Positions 29,690 through 39,399 are shown, counted from the stretch's first letter. The stretch is DNA of 64,000 nucleotides from Flexithrix dorotheae DSM 6795 (GCF_000379765.1 NZ_KB903450.1:1-64000); one strand, 5' to 3'. Notes: generated from the letters alone by a model not told the origin. Numbers and translations are program-made.

Positions 29690-31786
29690 ATGAACAATAT
29701 CCTTACAGAATATTCTTCCTGGTACATCATAATTTGCCTGATTGTTGGTCTGGGTTATGCTTTTTTACTTTATCAGAAAAAATCTCCTTGGAGTAAAAGA
29801 GTAAACTGGTTTTTGTTTGGTGTGAGGTTTTTCTTTGTGGCATTAATTTGTATCCTCCTACTTGGGCCATATACAAAGCAGGTCATCAATTATTACGAAA
29901 AACCGGCTTTTGTTTTTGCAATGGATAATTCCCAGTCTATTCCCCTTGTTTCAGATTCCACAATCATTGAAGAGAGTTTTAATAAATTGAATAATCTTGC
30001 TTCTAAGTTGAGGGAAAAGGAATATGAAGTGGAGATTTTAACCTTAAATAATACGGAAGAAATAGCACAATTTGGGGAAATTGAATTTAACAGCAGAAAT
30101 ACAGACTTAAGCCGTTTGCTCAAAAATATTCAGACACAATACGAAAATAAAAACCTGGCAGAGGTTATTCTTTTTTCTGATGGAATTTACAATCAGGGGA
30201 TTTCTCCTGAATTCTCTCCCTATAATATGAATATTTCAACTATTGGGATAGGAGATACAATGCCCCAGATAGATGTAAATCTAAAAACTGTTTATTCTAA
30301 TAAAATCGCCTATTTGGGAAACAAATTCCCTTTAATTGCCGAAGTTTTGAATACTGGTTTTGGAGGGAAAAAAGCAGTGGTCATTCTTCAGCAGAAAGGC
30401 AAGGAACTGGAAAGAAAAGTGATTGAGTTTTCCAGCGATAATGGCATTCAAAATGTAGATTTTCTGGTGGAAGCAAAGGAAGAAGGCATGCAACATTATG
30501 TGGTGAGGGTAATTCCATTGGAGGGGGAGTTTACCAATGAAAATAATGTGAAAAATGTCTACATAGATGTGCTGGATAGCAAGGAAAAAATATTGCTTTT
30601 AGCAGCAGCCCCTCATCCGGATATTAAGGCAATCAGAAGTATTGTGGAAAAGAATAAAAATTATGATTTCCAAATATATATTCCGGGATTAACCCCAAAT
30701 ACAGATAATAGTTTTAAAATTGATGAAAAGTATGATCTGGTAATTTTTCATCAGGTTCCTAACCTCAGAAGGGTAGGAAATAATTTGTTGCAGGAATTTA
30801 AAAAACGTAGAGTAGCTACATGGTTTATTGTGGGAAATCAGACTGATATTAACTTTTTTAACAGTAATAATCAGGTGGTGAGTATCATAACTTCAGGCAG
30901 ACAAACCGATAAAGTAACTCCGGATTATAATAATGGGTTTAATAAATTCACTTTTGATAATGAGAAAAAAGCTGTTTTGGCAAAATCACCTCCGGTAACT
31001 GTTCCTTTTGGCAATTTTGAATTATCGGGTACCAGTGAAGTGATTCTTTATCAAAAAGTGGGAAGTATCGTGACCAACAAACCTATGCTTGTGGTGAAGG
31101 AGCAGGAAGGATTAAAAAGTGCCGTTTTGTTGGGGGAAGGTATATGGCAATGGAAGTTACAGGAATTTGCTAATAACAATAATAATGAAGCCTTTGATGA
31201 TATGGTAAGTAAACTCATTCAGTACTTATCAACCAAAGAGGATAAGAGAAAATTCAGAGTTTATCCATCATCAGATGAATTTTTTGATTCGGAGACTGTA
31301 TTTTTTGAAACCGAAGTGTATAATAACATTTATGAAAAAATTTATGGACAAAAGGTTGATCTTCAGATTACTAATGAGGAAGGAGAGACCATGAATTATA
31401 ATTATGTGAATAATAATACAAGCTTTCGATATGCTGTTAATAACCTGAGTCAGGGAATTTATAAATACAGGGCTTCTACAGTGCTTGAGGGTAAAACAGA
31501 AGTTAGTAGCGGAGAATTTACTGTGAAGAAGATGGAAATTGAGGCCATCAATACTACGGCAAATTTCAATCTGCTGAAAAACCTGGCCAGCCAGACCAAT
31601 GGTGATTTTTACAATGCTCAGGAGATCGACCAGCTGGAGGCCAGATTGCTGGAGAAAGAAATCCCTGATATTATTCATACACAGGAAGAATTCAAGGAAA
31701 TTCTTAATGTCAAATGGTTGATCGTGTTACTTTTGGCCTTAGCCACCTTGGAATGGGTCTTAAGAAAAGTGAAAGGAGCGTATTAA
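29690..31786 (+). CDS. VWA-domain inner-membrane protein
   Basis: The 698-residue protein has two N-terminal membrane helices (about 10-28, 40-60) and one at the C-terminus (about 674-692). In between lies a VWA-like domain (about 70-200) with MIDAS motif DNSQS (VFAMDNSQSIPLV) and later acidic site SDGIYNQG, then Ig-like segments. This layout is found in large Bacteroidota envelope proteins related to BatA/BatB. The MIDAS Asp/Ser residues are intact, so metal-dependent ligand binding is likely. No MoxR ATPase is adjacent, so the usual aerotolerance operon is absent. A promoter lies 180 bases upstream. Confidence 0.85.
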   Translation: MNNILTEYSSWYIIICLIVGLGYAFLLYQKKSPWSKRVNWFLFGVRFFFVALICILLLGPYTKQVINYYEKPAFVFAMDNSQSIPLVSDSTIIEESFNKLNNLASKLREKEYEVEILTLNNTEEIAQFGEIEFNSRNTDLSRLLKNIQTQYENKNLAEVILFSDGIYNQGISPEFSPYNMNISTIGIGDTMPQIDVNLKTVYSNKIAYLGNKFPLIAEVLNTGFGGKKAVVILQQKGKELERKVIEFSSDNGIQNVDFLVEAKEEGMQHYVVRVIPLEGEFTNENNVKNVYIDVLDSKEKILLLAAAPHPDIKAIRSIVEKNKNYDFQIYIPGLTPNTDNSFKIDEKYDLVIFHQVPNLRRVGNNLLQEFKKRRVATWFIVGNQTDINFFNSNNQVVSIITSGRQTDKVTPDYNNGFNKFTFDNEKKAVLAKSPPVTVPFGNFELSGTSEVILYQKVGSIVTNKPMLVVKEQEGLKSAVLLGEGIWQWKLQEFANNNNNEAFDDMVSKLIQYLSTKEDKRKFRVYPSSDEFFDSETVFFETEVYNNIYEKIYGQKVDLQITNEEGETMNYNYVNNNTSFRYAVNNLSQGIYKYRASTVLEGKTEVSSGEFTVKKMEIEAINTTANFNLLKNLASQTNGDFYNAQEIDQLEARLLEKEIPDIIHTQEEFKEILNVKWLIVLLLALATLEWVLRKVKGAY

Positions 31787-31814
31787 TTTTTTCTTCACTC
31801 CTTTTGATTTTTAT

Positions 31815-33284
31815 TTATGCTTCTACTGCTATTTCCTGCTGCTCTGTAGGAATTTTTCTGATTTTAATATTGAGATAGGCAAATAAAATAGTCATTAAAG
31901 GACTAATAATACAGAAAAAACAAAATGGGGCATAAACGGCTGTGGCCACCCCTAATACGGATGATTGAGCTGCTCCACAAGTATTCCAGGGCACAAGCAC
32001 GGAAGTCACAGTACCTGAATCTTCAAGAGTTCTGCTTAAATTTTCAGGCATTAACCCTCTATCTTTATACGTTTTGGCAAACATCCGGCCTGGTACTACA
32101 ATAGCGAGGTATTGATCTGAAGCCGTGACATTGAAAAAACCACAAGTGACTGCAGTAGAGGCAATTAAAGAACCTGTGGAGTTTGCCAAAGAAATAATGA
32201 CTTCTGTAATTCTACTCAATAACCCACTTTTTTCCATAATGCCACCAAAAATCATGGCACACATGATTAACCAGATAGTTCCTAACATTCCTGCCATTCC
32301 TCCCGAGGACAATAGATCATTGACTTCTGCACTATCTGTAATGATAGAAATATCTCCATAAATGGAAAGCATTACTCCCTTGTAAATAGCTATCCAATTT
32401 AAACTTTCAGCTTCAGCCACCTGAACTAAAACATCCTGCTGGAAGACGATAGCGAATATGCCACCTAAAATTGTCCCTGCCAATAGCGCAGGAATTGCTG
32501 AAACCTTTTTTATGATGAGAATAAAAACAATTACAGGAACTATAAAAAGAATTGGAGTAATATTAAAAGCACTGTCAATTGCTTCCAGCATCGCTGAAAT
32601 ATCTGTTGGGGCACTGTCATCTGCCACAAAGAAACCAAGAATTAGAAAAATGATTAATGTGACAGAGATAGAAGGAATTGTTGTAAAAGCCATATAACGG
32701 ATGTGGGTAAACAGGTCCGTTCCCGCAACAGCCGGAGCCAGATTAGTGGTATCCGATAATGGGGACATTTTATCCCCAAAATAAGCTCCTGAGATAATTG
32801 CTCCGGCAATCAGGCCATCCTCTATTCCCAAGGCTTTTCCTATCCCAAGCAAAGCAATTCCAATGGTCGCAATGGTCGTCCATGAACTTCCGGAACCCAA
32901 GGAAACAATTGCACAAATAATACAGGCAGCGAATAGAAAAATTGTAGGGTTTAATATTTGAAGCCCATAATAAATTAAAGCGGGTACTATTCCGCTAAGC
33001 AGCCAGGTGCCTGTTAATGAGCCAATTAACAATAAAATAAGCATGGCAGGCATGGCGGATTGAATACTATCTACGGCTCCATTCAATAATTCCTCCCAAG
33101 TGAATCCCAGTCGGGAAGCCACAATAGCCGCTACTGCAGCAGAAAAAAGCAAAATAATTTGATTGGAACCATCTAATCCAGCATCCCCAAAAATAAATTT
33201 GACATTTACAAACAGGAAAATAACCAGAAAAATGATGGGAATTAGAGCTTCAATTAATGTAGGTTTTCTTTTGGCGTGGTTCAT
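31815..33284 (-). CDS. nhaC: Na+/H+ antiporter, NhaC family
   Basis: The open frame starts at 33374, but ATG 33284 (MNHAKRKPTLIEALIPIIFLV) removes a hydrophilic lead that looks unlike the family. The product of about 489 residues has 11-12 membrane helices with NhaC blocks: SLGSGSSWTTIATIGIALLGIG, ISGAYFGDKMSPLSDTTNLAP, SGGMAGMLGTIWLIMCAMIFGGIMEKSG, and VPWNTCGAAQSSVLG. It would exchange Na+ for H+ for pH and salt homeostasis. All conserved blocks are intact. It is a single gene on the minus strand, convergent with the VWA gene. NhaC-type proteins can also move organic substrates, so specificity is not certain. Confidence 0.92.
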   Translation of the reverse strand: MNHAKRKPTLIEALIPIIFLVIFLFVNVKFIFGDAGLDGSNQIILLFSAAVAAIVASRLGFTWEELLNGAVDSIQSAMPAMLILLLIGSLTGTWLLSGIVPALIYYGLQILNPTIFLFAACIICAIVSLGSGSSWTTIATIGIALLGIGKALGIEDGLIAGAIISGAYFGDKMSPLSDTTNLAPAVAGTDLFTHIRYMAFTTIPSISVTLIIFLILGFFVADDSAPTDISAMLEAIDSAFNITPILFIVPVIVFILIIKKVSAIPALLAGTILGGIFAIVFQQDVLVQVAEAESLNWIAIYKGVMLSIYGDISIITDSAEVNDLLSSGGMAGMLGTIWLIMCAMIFGGIMEKSGLLSRITEVIISLANSTGSLIASTAVTCGFFNVTASDQYLAIVVPGRMFAKTYKDRGLMPENLSRTLEDSGTVTSVLVPWNTCGAAQSSVLGVATAVYAPFCFFCIISPLMTILFAYLNIKIRKIPTEQQEIAVEA

Positions 33285-33422
33285 TCTGCGCTTTGTATGG
33301 TTATATTTTTTCTCCAAATTATATAATAAATTGTTTAAGGAAAAAAAATGAACCTTTACTTTTTGCGATTTCAAAAAATGAAACAGCTAAAAATTCCCCA
33401 TTTTAGGAGAAATAGGCCAATA

Positions 33423-34529
33423 TCAACGAAGATTTTTTCTCCGGTTTCTTCTGTAGTCTTCGAATATTAAATTTCCTAAACCCTTCAGGCTACTGTAATA
33501 GGCATTGCCGTTATTTACTTTTGTAAACTCCTTCACAAACTCCTTCAAATAAGGGTCAGATGCAATCATAAATGTAGTAATCGGAATTTTGAGTCTTCTG
33601 CATTGGGCAGCCAGGGTTAGGGTTTTATTCAATATTTTATTATCAAGCCCGAAACTGTTTTTGTAATATTTGATACCCTCTTTAATGCAGGTGGGTTTGC
33701 CATCGGTAATCATGAATATTTGTTTATTCCTGTTTTTCCTTCGCCTTAAAAGATCCATGGCTAATTCTAAACCTGCCACTGTATTGGTATGGTATGGTCC
33801 TACCTGTAAATATGGCAAATCTTTAATTTTTATTTGCCAGGCATCGTTTCCAAAAACAATAATATCAAGCGTGTCTTTTTTATACTTTGTGGTGATTAAT
33901 TCGGCAAGGGCCATGGCCACTTTTTTAGCCGGAGTAATTCTGTCCTCTCCATACAAAATCATAGAATGGCTAATATCAATCATCAACACCGTTGAGGTTT
34001 GAGCCTTATACTCTTTTTCAACTACCTCAAGGTCATTTTCGGTAAGCATAAATTTGCCCATACCATGATTAATTTGCGCATTCCTTATAGAATCAGTAAG
34101 TGAGATTTGGTCCAGGGTATCTCCAAATTGATATTCTCTTAAATCAGCACTTAATTCGTCTCCGCTATTTCCGGAATAAGTGGTGTTATGATCACCTTTG
34201 TTTGCTTTTTTTAATTTACCAAAAATTTCTTCAAGGGCACTTTTTCTGATTTTTTGTTCACTCTTGGCAGATATTATAAATTGCCCTCCTTCATTTTCAT
34301 TTTCCTGTATATATCCTTTATCCTTTAAATCCTCAATAAAATCCCCAATCCCGTATTGCCCATTGGTCAGGTTGTATTGCTTATCCAGGTTGGTTAACCA
34401 ACTCAGAGCTTCCGATACATTTCCTGAAGTAATGGTAAGCAATTGGGTGAAAATATCCAGCAAGTTATCAAATTGACTTTTTTGTTGATCCGACTGTGGG
34501 GTAAAATCTGAAAACCTAAAACCTAGCAT
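33423..34529 (-). CDS. Cytosolic VWA-domain protein
   Basis: The 368-residue protein has no signal or membrane segment. The VWA domain (about 180-360) has MIDAS DISHSM, Thr in HTNTVAG and Asp in ITDGKPT, all intact. The N-terminal half is helical (DNLLDIFTQLLTITSGNVSEALSWL; GFSDF start) and typical of VWA partners of MoxR or Mg-chelatase-like AAA ATPases, which such VWA proteins usually serve as substrate adaptors. No ATPase lies next to it here, so the partner must be elsewhere if it exists. It is transcribed alone. Confidence 0.85.
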   Translation of the reverse strand: MLGFRFSDFTPQSDQQKSQFDNLLDIFTQLLTITSGNVSEALSWLTNLDKQYNLTNGQYGIGDFIEDLKDKGYIQENENEGGQFIISAKSEQKIRKSALEEIFGKLKKANKGDHNTTYSGNSGDELSADLREYQFGDTLDQISLTDSIRNAQINHGMGKFMLTENDLEVVEKEYKAQTSTVLMIDISHSMILYGEDRITPAKKVAMALAELITTKYKKDTLDIIVFGNDAWQIKIKDLPYLQVGPYHTNTVAGLELAMDLLRRRKNRNKQIFMITDGKPTCIKEGIKYYKNSFGLDNKILNKTLTLAAQCRRLKIPITTFMIASDPYLKEFVKEFTKVNNGNAYYSSLKGLGNLIFEDYRRNRRKNLR

Positions 34530-34860
34530 ATATATTTTGTTAATGAAATTTCAAGTAAAAATAAAAGAATTATACTAAATAAAAATTTATTTGAGTTGCG
34601 CAAAATATTGAATATTTAGGTGTGTTTTTGGTTGATAATCAATTGCTTATGATGATTTTTATCTGAATCAAAAAAGAATTTTTCTCAACCTTAGCAACTA
34701 TTTACAACACAACTAATTTATGCATTATAAGGTTCATCCTCTACACAAACTTGTTTTTTTCTGGTAAACATTCAAAATGTAATTCGAAAGAATTGGATTG
34801 GCTGTTAACAATTGAGATATTTTTTGTGAAGGAGCATAGTCAAAACCGTAGATTTTTTTA

Positions 34861-34868
34861 TAAGTTTG
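34861..34868 (+). promoter_or_regulatory. Distal -7 box upstream of HU
   Basis: TAAGTTTG fits TAnnTTTG exactly; no clear -33 element. It would be a second, upstream start for the HU transcript, about 210 bases from its start codon. Confidence 0.35.
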
Positions 34869-34985
34869 CGGGTTGTATTTCATCAATACATGGGAAATTT
34901 GATTTTTAGCTTAATATCCTTTTAAGCTGAAATGGGAAAATCTGAAAATAAAATCAAAATCTCAATTTTTTAATCTCTTTGGGTA

Positions 34986-35017
34986 TTTGCTAATTAATAT
35001 TTATAAATATAAATTTG
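34986..35017 (+). promoter_or_regulatory. Promoter of the HU gene (TTTG, 20 bases, TAAATTTG)
   Basis: TTTG at 34986-34989 and TAAATTTG at 35010-35017 are separated by 20 bases, near the Bacteroidota optimum. Transcription would begin near 35024, giving a leader of about 53 bases. Confidence 0.65.
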
Positions 35018-35076
35018 CAGCCTTCCAAAGGTATTGATAATTAGAGTATTATAAACTTATTTTAAAATTTAAAGAC

Positions 35077-35379
35077 GTGACAAAAGCAGAAGTAATCGCA
35101 GAAATTTCAACGCAAACTGGAATTGATAAAGGGGACGTGACCGCCTCCATAGAAGCTTTTTTTAAAGTAGTGAAAAATAAGATGTCGGAGGGAGAAAATA
35201 TTTACGTGAGGGGTTTTGGAAGTTTTGTAAACAAAAAAAGAGCAAGTAAAGTTGGAAGAAATATATCAAAAAATACTGCTATTGTTATCGGTGAGCATTA
35301 CGTTCCAAGCTTTAAGCCATCTAAATCTTTTGTGGAGAAAATAAAATTAAGCGATAAAGTAAAACTCGCTAATCAGTGA
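35077..35379 (+). CDS. HU-family DNA-binding protein
   Basis: The 100-residue histone-like protein begins at GTG; no in-frame ATG precedes the conserved TKAEVIAEISTQTGIDKGDVTASIEAFFKVVK. It carries the HU arm core IYVRGFGSFVNKKRASKVGRNISKN and the proline tip region (HYVPSFKPSKSFVEKI). HU compacts and bends DNA as a dimer. An HU gene ahead of RNase G is a common Bacteroidota arrangement. It lies 14 bases before a TPR gene and has a strong promoter upstream. Confidence 0.95.
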   Translation: MTKAEVIAEISTQTGIDKGDVTASIEAFFKVVKNKMSEGENIYVRGFGSFVNKKRASKVGRNISKNTAIVIGEHYVPSFKPSKSFVEKIKLSDKVKLANQ

Positions 35380-35392
35380 TAACCTTCATTTA

Positions 35393-36208
35393 ATGTATAA
35401 ATCTCAATATATTGTTATCTCAGTTGCCATTATTTTAATAATTGGTCTGGCACTATTACCCAGAGTAGTGGTAGATAATGATAAAGTTCTTTCAGAGGAA
35501 AAGGTATCGGGGGAGGATCACAGCGGGCATGACCATGAGGAAGGTATTCCTGCTGAAGATTATGAAAGCATATTGCCAACCATAAAAGCATTCCATGGAT
35601 CGGAATCTAAGGCAGATAAAGAGGGCCTGCTTGATGAAATAATTAATGAATTCAAAGCAATTAACCGGTATGATAGTGCTGCTGTATATGCCGAATACTT
35701 TGCAATTGAATTCCCAGAAGATAATAATTTCCAAAAAGCAGGGGAGATTTATTTCGAAGCGTTTACCTTTGCATTTGATTCAGAAAAAAAGGAAAGACTG
35801 GCACTTAAAGCAAGAGAACTTTTTCAGAGAGTCCTGGACAATAATCCAGAACTATTAGACTTAAAAACTAAAATAGGTTTAACCTATATGTCATCTGAAA
35901 GCCCTATGCAGGGAATTATGATGATTAGAGAGGTTTTAGAGCAGGACCCTGATAATGAACTGGCTATCTCCAATATGGGTTTCTTGGCTATGCAATCGGG
36001 TCAGTACGATAAAGCGCTTGCAAGGTTTCAAAAGTTAATTGAGCTAAACCCACAGGATATGCAGGCTAGATTTTATCTAGGAGTTTGCTATAAAGAGTTA
36101 GGCGAAAATGAAAAGGCAAGGGAGGTGTTGAATCTTGTGAAATCTCAGGAGAGTAATCCTGATGTTTTGTCTATGGTAGATAAGGTGTTGTCAGAATTAG
36201 ATCAATAA
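35393..36208 (+). CDS. Membrane-anchored TPR protein
   Basis: The 271-residue protein has an N-terminal membrane helix (about 5-25, YIVISVAIILIIGLALLPRVVV) acting as a signal anchor. A His/Asp/Glu-rich spacer follows (EDHSGHDHEEG), then four or five TPRs over about 60-265 (ELAISNMGFLAMQSGQYDKALARFQKLIELNP, MQARFYLGVCYKELGENEKAREVLN). It would face the periplasm and act as an assembly scaffold. It follows HU by 14 bases, so it shares that transcript. The His-rich spacer could bind metal, but this is speculation. Partner unknown. Confidence 0.88.
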   Translation: MYKSQYIVISVAIILIIGLALLPRVVVDNDKVLSEEKVSGEDHSGHDHEEGIPAEDYESILPTIKAFHGSESKADKEGLLDEIINEFKAINRYDSAAVYAEYFAIEFPEDNNFQKAGEIYFEAFTFAFDSEKKERLALKARELFQRVLDNNPELLDLKTKIGLTYMSSESPMQGIMMIREVLEQDPDNELAISNMGFLAMQSGQYDKALARFQKLIELNPQDMQARFYLGVCYKELGENEKAREVLNLVKSQESNPDVLSMVDKVLSELDQ

Positions 36209-36287
36209 AATCATTTTCGGGTTTTACTCCCGATATACTATATATTATATAAGAAATTAAATATTTTAAACTTAAAAGAATACGATT

Positions 36288-36383
36288 ATGCCGTGCGGAA
36301 AAAAGAGAAAGAGACATAAGATTGCTACTCATAAAAGGAAAAAAAGACTAAGAAAAAACAGACACAAAAAAAAGAATAGCTAG
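36288..36383 (+). CDS. 31-residue basic protein, AURKAIP1/COX24 domain (mS38/bS22-like)
   Basis: A short frame from ATG 36288 encodes MPCGKKRKRHKIATHKRKKR and ends LRKNRHKKKNS. More than half of the residues are Lys, Arg or His. Short proteins with this KRKRHKxxxHKRKKRLRKNRHKK pattern are annotated in Bacteroidota as AURKAIP1/COX24-domain proteins. That domain is shared with mitochondrial ribosomal protein mS38 and with mycobacterial bS22, so a role as a small-subunit ribosomal protein is a reasonable inference. The neighbourhood, between the HU/TPR genes and RNase G, fits RNA metabolism. The frame is shorter than common gene-finding limits. Confidence 0.85.
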   Translation: MPCGKKRKRHKIATHKRKKRLRKNRHKKKNS

Positions 36384-36428
36384 TCTGAATCTTTATTGAT
36401 TGCCTGATTTGGAACCAGGTAATTCTAT

Positions 36429-36467
36429 CTTCGGCTTTTTAAAATATAAAATTTTAAAGAGCCGAAG
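36429..36467. terminator. Hairpin after the small basic protein gene
   Basis: CTTCGGCT (36429-36436) pairs with AGCCGAAG (36460-36467), with an inner AT-rich TTTAAAAT/ATTTTAAA stem. Only a weak T run follows (AATTTTCATT), so it may be a terminator or an RNA-stabilising hairpin ahead of rng. Confidence 0.5.
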
Positions 36468-36640
36468 AATTTTCATTCTGGATGATAGTTATTAAACCCT
36501 GGCTTATACTATTGGAGCATCTGTCACACATTTTATAACCTGATATTTCTTTTTTGTTCCAACAGCATAAAAAAGCTGAAATAGGCCCTGGTGATTAATA
36601 ATTCATCCTTTAATTTAATTTTAGTTATACAAACCTTATA

Positions 36641-38194
36641 ATGAGTAATGAATTAGTAATCAATTCTTCTCAGGATGGTGGCCGTATAGCTTTACTAAAA
36701 AACAAAAGTCTGGTTGAACTTCATTATGAGAATGAAGAAACCAAGTTTTCTGTAGGAGATATTTATCTTGGTACTGTAAAGAAAGTTGTACCTGGCTTAA
36801 ATGCTGCATTCATTGATATTGGATATGAGAAAGATGCATTTTTACATTATCTTGATCTTGGTCCAAATGTAAAATCTTTAATTAAGTTTATCCGATACAT
36901 TCAATCTACGAAAAAGGAGCCAAATCATAAACTAGGAGAGTTTAGGATGGAAGCTGAGATTGATAAACTCGGAAAAATTAATGAGGTATTTAAGCAGAAT
37001 CAAAAAATAATGGTTCAGGTAGTAAAGGAGCCTATTTCTACAAAGGGGCCAAGACTATCTTGTGAGCTTTCAATTGCCGGACGATACTTGGTATTAGTAC
37101 CATTCTCCAGTGCAATTAATGTATCGAAAAAAATTACAGATCAAGCAGAACGCAAACGACTTCTAAGATTAATATCTTCTATTAAACCAGACAATTTTGG
37201 TGTAATAATCCGGACAGTAGCTGAGAAAAAGGAAGTTGCTGAACTGGACAGGGATCTCAGGGACCTGGTAAAAAAATGGGAACTGGGATGCAAAGCCCTT
37301 GCAAAAGCAAAACCAAGACAAAAAGTGATTGGTGAAATGAATAGGGCTGCCTCTATGTTGAGGGATATTCTTAATGAAAGCTTTGATAGTATCACAGTAG
37401 ATGATGCTACTGCTTTTGAGGATATTAAAGGGTATATTAAAACCATTGCACCAGAAAAAGAAAAAATAGTAAAGCATTATAACGGTAATGCCAAAATTTT
37501 TGAGAATTACGGAATTGAAAAACAGCTAAAAACGCTGTTTGGACAAACGGTAAGTTTACCGAATGGAGGTTATCTTGTAATTGAGCATACAGAAGCGCTT
37601 CATGTCATTGACGTAAACAGTGGAAATAAGTCTAACTCTGAAACAGATCAGGAAACCACTGCTTTTAATGTAAATGCGGAGGCTGCAGCTGAAGTGGCAA
37701 GACAACTAAGGTTGAGAGATATGGGTGGAATCATTGTAGTTGATTTCATCGATATGAAAAAAGCAGAAAACCGAAAGAAAATTTATGACCAGATGAAAAC
37801 GGTTATGAAGGACGATCGGTCGAAATATACAATCTTACCACTTACCAAGTTTGGGTTGATGCAAATAACCCGACAAAGAGTAAGGCCTGAATTAAATATT
37901 GTAACTAAGGAGACTTGTCCTACTTGCAAAGGTTCTGGTAAAATTGCTGCTTCTATCACTATTTCAGATCAGTTGCAAAGTGATTTGGAATACATTGTCT
38001 CGAAACAGAATGAGAAAAAAATAACCATTGTTTTGCATCCTTATTTGCATGCATATTTTACTCAAGGGTTATTCTCAAAAAGAATTAACTGGTTGCTCAA
38101 ATATCATCAGTGGGTAAACCTGGTAAAAGATTCTTCTTTAGGAATAAATGAATATATTTTCCTCAATAAGCGAAAAGAAAGGATCGAAATTTAA
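36641..38194 (+). CDS. rng: Ribonuclease G (Rne/Rng family)
   Basis: The 517-residue enzyme has an S1 RNA-binding domain (about 35-120; VGDIYLGTVKKVVPGLNAAFIDIGYEKDAFLHY) and the RNase E/G catalytic core. Metal-binding Asp residues sit at about 324 (VIDVNSG) and 368 (VDFIDM), and the Zn-link CPTCKGSGK (about 425-433) supports dimer formation. It cleaves single-stranded RNA at AU-rich sites for 16S rRNA maturation and mRNA decay. There is no long C-terminal scaffold, so it is RNase G rather than E in length. Single ATG start at 36641; a strong terminator follows. Confidence 0.95.
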   Translation: MSNELVINSSQDGGRIALLKNKSLVELHYENEETKFSVGDIYLGTVKKVVPGLNAAFIDIGYEKDAFLHYLDLGPNVKSLIKFIRYIQSTKKEPNHKLGEFRMEAEIDKLGKINEVFKQNQKIMVQVVKEPISTKGPRLSCELSIAGRYLVLVPFSSAINVSKKITDQAERKRLLRLISSIKPDNFGVIIRTVAEKKEVAELDRDLRDLVKKWELGCKALAKAKPRQKVIGEMNRAASMLRDILNESFDSITVDDATAFEDIKGYIKTIAPEKEKIVKHYNGNAKIFENYGIEKQLKTLFGQTVSLPNGGYLVIEHTEALHVIDVNSGNKSNSETDQETTAFNVNAEAAAEVARQLRLRDMGGIIVVDFIDMKKAENRKKIYDQMKTVMKDDRSKYTILPLTKFGLMQITRQRVRPELNIVTKETCPTCKGSGKIAASITISDQLQSDLEYIVSKQNEKKITIVLHPYLHAYFTQGLFSKRINWLLKYHQWVNLVKDSSLGINEYIFLNKRKERIEI

Positions 38195-38216
38195 TATTAC
38201 TAAACCTTAAGATTAG

Positions 38217-38251
38217 AAAAACGCCTTGAATTAATTTTTCAAGGCGTTTTT
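38217..38251. terminator. Bidirectional hairpin terminator
   Basis: AAAAACGCCTTGAA (38217-38230) pairs perfectly with TTCAAGGCGTTTTT (38238-38251). It serves rng and the convergent hemH, whose stop codon lies in its loop. Confidence 0.92.
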
Positions 38252-39271
38252 TATTTGGGAGCGTTCTTCAACCAAATTTTTCAGGGTGTCAATCCAAAGA
38301 GGGGAATCATTCAGGCTTTCTACCAACTGCACTTTTTCTCCACCGTGTTCTTCAAAAATTTCCTGGTATTCATCTCCTATTTCAATTATGGTTTCAAGGC
38401 AATCAGCGGTAAAAGCCGGGCTGAAAACCAATAATTTTTTATTTCCCTTTTTTGCCTGCTCTTCTACTACAAAATCAGCATAGGGTTCCAGCCAAGGGTC
38501 CTTCCCAAGTCTGGATTGAAAGGCAACGGTATATTTCTCTTCGGGGATGTTCAGTCTGGAAGCCAGGTATCTCGTGGTGGCGTAGCAGGTAGCTTTATAG
38601 CAAAATTTATTTTCATCAGTAATTTCATTTTCACAATCGCGATCTGAGCAGAGTCCTTCTTCATAAACTTTGTCAACCTGTCTTTCAGGTAGCCCGTGAA
38701 AACTGAACATAACATGATCAAAATCCTCATGGTTATACTTTTTCCCTTTTTCTACAAATGCCTCAAGAAAATCCTCATTATCGTAATACTGACTGATAAA
38801 ACTAATTTCAGGAATGACATACCATTTACTTATAATTTCCATGGCCCTTTGGTGTGCTGAACCAGTGGTAGAAGATGCATATTGGGGAAACATGGGGACA
38901 ATAATTATTTGAGAAAAATTCATTTTTCTCATTTTTTCCAACACTGTTTCCATACTTGGATTTTTATACCTCATCGCTAATTCCACATGGTAATTTTCTC
39001 CAAGTTTTTCCTGTAATAATTGCTGGGCTTTTTGGGAATAAAAGAGTAGTGGAGAACCATCTTTAGTCCACAGTTTTTGATAAATTTTGGCTGATTTGGG
39101 TGCTCTAAAGGGAACTATAATGAAGTTGACTAAAAACTTTCTCAAAAGCCAGGGAATGTCAATTACTCTGGGGTCATTTAAAAATTGAGATAGATAACTT
39201 CTTACTTTTCCAGTACTTGGATCGTCAGGTGTACCTAAATTCACCAGTAAAACCCCTATTTTATTACTCAT
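38231..39271 (-). CDS. hemH: Ferrochelatase
   Basis: The frame starts at 39307, but ATG 39271 (MSNKIGVLLVNLGTPDDP) fits the family. The enzyme inserts Fe2+ into porphyrin in the last steps of haem synthesis. Motifs are LVNLGTPD, MRYKNPS, PMFPQYASSTTGSA, the active-site His in FSFHGLPERQ, and SPAFTADCLETIIEIGDEY. A cysteine-containing insert GLCSDRDCENEITDE...CYKATCYATT lies just after the active-site His; related bacterial enzymes also have Cys-rich segments here. About 346 residues is normal. It is a single gene facing rng. Confidence 0.95.
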   Translation of the reverse strand: MSNKIGVLLVNLGTPDDPSTGKVRSYLSQFLNDPRVIDIPWLLRKFLVNFIIVPFRAPKSAKIYQKLWTKDGSPLLFYSQKAQQLLQEKLGENYHVELAMRYKNPSMETVLEKMRKMNFSQIIIVPMFPQYASSTTGSAHQRAMEIISKWYVIPEISFISQYYDNEDFLEAFVEKGKKYNHEDFDHVMFSFHGLPERQVDKVYEEGLCSDRDCENEITDENKFCYKATCYATTRYLASRLNIPEEKYTVAFQSRLGKDPWLEPYADFVVEEQAKKGNKKLLVFSPAFTADCLETIIEIGDEYQEIFEEHGGEKVQLVESLNDSPLWIDTLKNLVEERSQIKNALKN

Positions 39272-39399
39272 TTTATAATAATTAATCACCAGAACTACTT
39301 TTTTCAAATGTTTTCATCCAAAAAACCAATAGTTTTGGCAAAAATGACAGTATTTAATTTTTTTAAACTTAATATTTAAAACATACTATGCAGAAACAA

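Larger units (their letters stand above)
34530..35076. other. 547-base gap upstream of the HU gene
   Basis: No frame worth calling. It holds two plus-strand promoter candidates (34861-34868 and 34986-35017) and a weak inverted repeat AGCTTAA/TTAAGCT at 34908-34928. The left part next to the VWA gene shows no clear minus-strand promoter. Confidence 0.5.
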
